A stretch of 5,836 nucleotides of DNA from Sulfuricellaceae bacterium (GTDB taxonomy: Bacteria; Pseudomonadota; Gammaproteobacteria; Burkholderiales; UBA9220), in the NCBI GenBank assembly GCA_019911985.1, contig JAIOJO010000119.1:1-5836 (forward strand), read 5' to 3'. Below, piece after piece: positions 4,644-5,836 of this stretch. Made by a program: the position numbers and the translations under genes. The notes under the pieces are model-generated. The model was given only the letters and a program-made list of their open reading frames with translations. It ran no database searches and had not been told where the DNA came from. Positions within the stretch are counted from its first letter, which is position 1, and each line of letters begins with the position of its first letter.

Positions 4644-5836
4644 CTACTCGACACGCTCGCCATGCAGGGCGAGATCCAAGCCTTCGCGTTCTTGCTCTTC
4701 GCTAACGCGCAAGCCGACCACCAAGTCGATCACCTTGAGGATGATGAAAGTGGCGATTCCCGAGTAGACAACGGTAACGCCGACGCCCAAGAACTGCGTC
4801 ATGACCTGGCCCGCGTTGCCTTCCAGCAGGCCGGCGGTGCCGCCGATATCCTTGACCGCGAACACGCCGGTCAGCACGGCACCGACGATACCGCCCACGC
4901 CGTGGACACCGAAGGCATCCAAGGAGTCGTCATAGCCCAGCATGTGTTTCAGGGAAGTCGCGCCCCAGTAGCACACCACGCCCGCCGCCAAGCCGATGAT
5001 CAGGCCGCCCATCGGGCCGACGAAACCGGACGCCGGGGTAATGGCCACCAAACCGGCAACCGCACCGGAGGCGAGGCCCAAGGCAGAAGGCTTGCCCTTG
5101 GCCATCCATTCCGCCAGCATCCAGGCCAAGGCAGCGGCAGCCGTCGCAATTTGCGTTGCCGCCATCGCCATACCGGCACGCCCGTCGGCTGCAACAGCCG
5201 ATCCGGCGTTGAAGCCGAACCAACCGACCCACAACATGCCCGCGCCGATCAAGGTATAAACCAGGTTATGCGGCGCCATCGCCTCTTTACCGTAGCCGAT
5301 ACGCTTGCCCAGCACGATAGCCGCAACCAAGCCGGCCACGCCCGCGTTGATGTGCACCACGGTGCCGCCCGCATAGTCCAATACGCCCTTGCCCGCCAGC
5401 CAGCCGCCCGGACCCCAGACCCAGTGGGCGATGGGCGAGTACACCAGCAACGACCAGGCGGCCATAAACCAAAGCATCGCCGAAAACTTCATGCGGTCGG
5501 CAAACGCACCGGTAATCAGAGCCGGGGTAATGATGGCGAAGGTCATCTGGAAGGTCATGAACACCGATTCAGGGATATTCGCGCCATCCGTCCCGGACAT
5601 GGCGTCTAAGCCCATGCCATTCAGAAACAATCGACCCAGCCCGCCGAGGTAGGGATTGCCCGTGCCGAAGGCAAAGGAATACCCCGCGACCATCCATACC
5701 ACGGTAACCACGCAGGTGATGGCGAAACTTTGCATCATGGTGGCCAGCACGTTTTTCTTACGCACCATGCCACCGTAGAACAAAGCCAATCCAGGAATGG
5801 TCATAAATAGAACCAAGGTCGTCGACGTTAACATCC
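4644..5836 (-). CDS. amtB: Ammonium channel, AmtB type (5' end outside window)
   Basis: Inner-membrane Amt/Rh channel for ammonium uptake. The visible 396 residues from the Met at 5834 align with E. coli AmtB from its first membrane helix to the end. That Met corresponds to an internal Met of AmtB, so the true start, with about a dozen mature residues and any signal peptide, lies beyond the right edge. Seen (numbered from that Met): gate phenylalanines Phe99 and Phe208 (E. coli Phe107, Phe215), Trp140 and Ser212 of the ammonium site, Asp153 in LDYAGGTVVH, and the twin pore histidines His161 and His311. The C-terminal tail has the conserved GLRVSEEQEREGLDLALHGE (375-393), the region that contacts PII protein GlnK, so control by nitrogen status is expected. 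Many AmtB proteins run on to GYA or AYNA after HGE; this one ends ERVE. A strong terminator follows. A glnK gene upstream is plausible but not visible. Confidence 0.97.
   Translation of the reverse strand, partial: MLTSTTLVLFMTIPGLALFYGGMVRKKNVLATMMQSFAITCVVTVVWMVAGYSFAFGTGNPYLGGLGRLFLNGMGLDAMSGTDGANIPESVFMTFQMTFAIITPALITGAFADRMKFSAMLWFMAAWSLLVYSPIAHWVWGPGGWLAGKGVLDYAGGTVVHINAGVAGLVAAIVLGKRIGYGKEAMAPHNLVYTLIGAGMLWVGWFGFNAGSAVAADGRAGMAMAATQIATAAAALAWMLAEWMAKGKPSALGLASGAVAGLVAITPASGFVGPMGGLIIGLAAGVVCYWGATSLKHMLGYDDSLDAFGVHGVGGIVGAVLTGVFAVKDIGGTAGLLEGNAGQVMTQFLGVGVTVVYSGIATFIILKVIDLVVGLRVSEEQEREGLDLALHGERVE

Noticed and set aside
4662..5609. Long open frame on the plus strand opposite the ammonium channel gene
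   Set aside because: It is His/Gln/Arg-rich with no recognisable domain, and lies wholly antisense to a clearly real membrane protein gene; similar antisense frames at 1769-2620 and 3722-4345 are rejected for the same reason.
5832..5834. ATG near the right edge as the start of the ammonium channel gene
   Set aside because: It aligns with an internal methionine at the first transmembrane helix of AmtB; the protein must begin beyond the window.

Overview
The window holds five protein genes, all read on the minus strand. The first (left edge) and last (right edge) are cut by the window. Base composition is fairly GC-rich. The gene set points to a Gram-negative proteobacterium: an E. coli-type GshB, a GshA of the small proteobacterial class first described from Acidithiobacillus-like bacteria, an ApbE lipoprotein and an AmtB-type ammonium channel. 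A methanotrophic or other chemolithotrophic gamma- or betaproteobacterium is my best guess. The genus cannot be fixed from this sequence.

Layout in transcription order, right to left. (1) An ammonium channel gene (amt/amtB, 5' end missing) ends at 4644 and is followed by a strong intrinsic terminator (4585-4614). (2) A 310-base gap (4334-4643) holds this terminator, a REP/MITE-like nested inverted repeat (4433-4523) and a likely sigma70 promoter (4350-4378) just ahead of gshA. (3) gshA (4333-3044) encodes glutamate-cysteine ligase. (4) A 249-base gap (2795-3043) holds a possible weak terminator and an AT-rich palindrome (2887-2906). (5) Next is a periplasmic ModA-like solute-binding protein gene (2794-1766) with no transporter partners in view. 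(6) A 150-base gap has a hairpin and a possible promoter. (7) gshB (1615-674) encodes glutathione synthetase. (8) Its end overlaps by 10 bases the start of an apbE-like flavin transferase lipoprotein gene (683 to beyond the left edge).

GshA and GshB carry out the two ATP-dependent steps of glutathione synthesis. Here the solute-binding protein gene separates them. GshB and ApbE look translationally coupled.

The most striking observation is inside gshA. A 46-bp segment (3848-3893) bounded by perfect 9-bp inverted repeats appears to lie backwards. As given it encodes a serine/arginine-rich stretch with rare-type codons. Flipped between its repeats, it stays in frame and encodes RLDLPDGGSLLLEPLK, a much more natural continuation of the enzyme. 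This is either an intragenic invertible segment, a fixed micro-inversion, or an assembly artefact.
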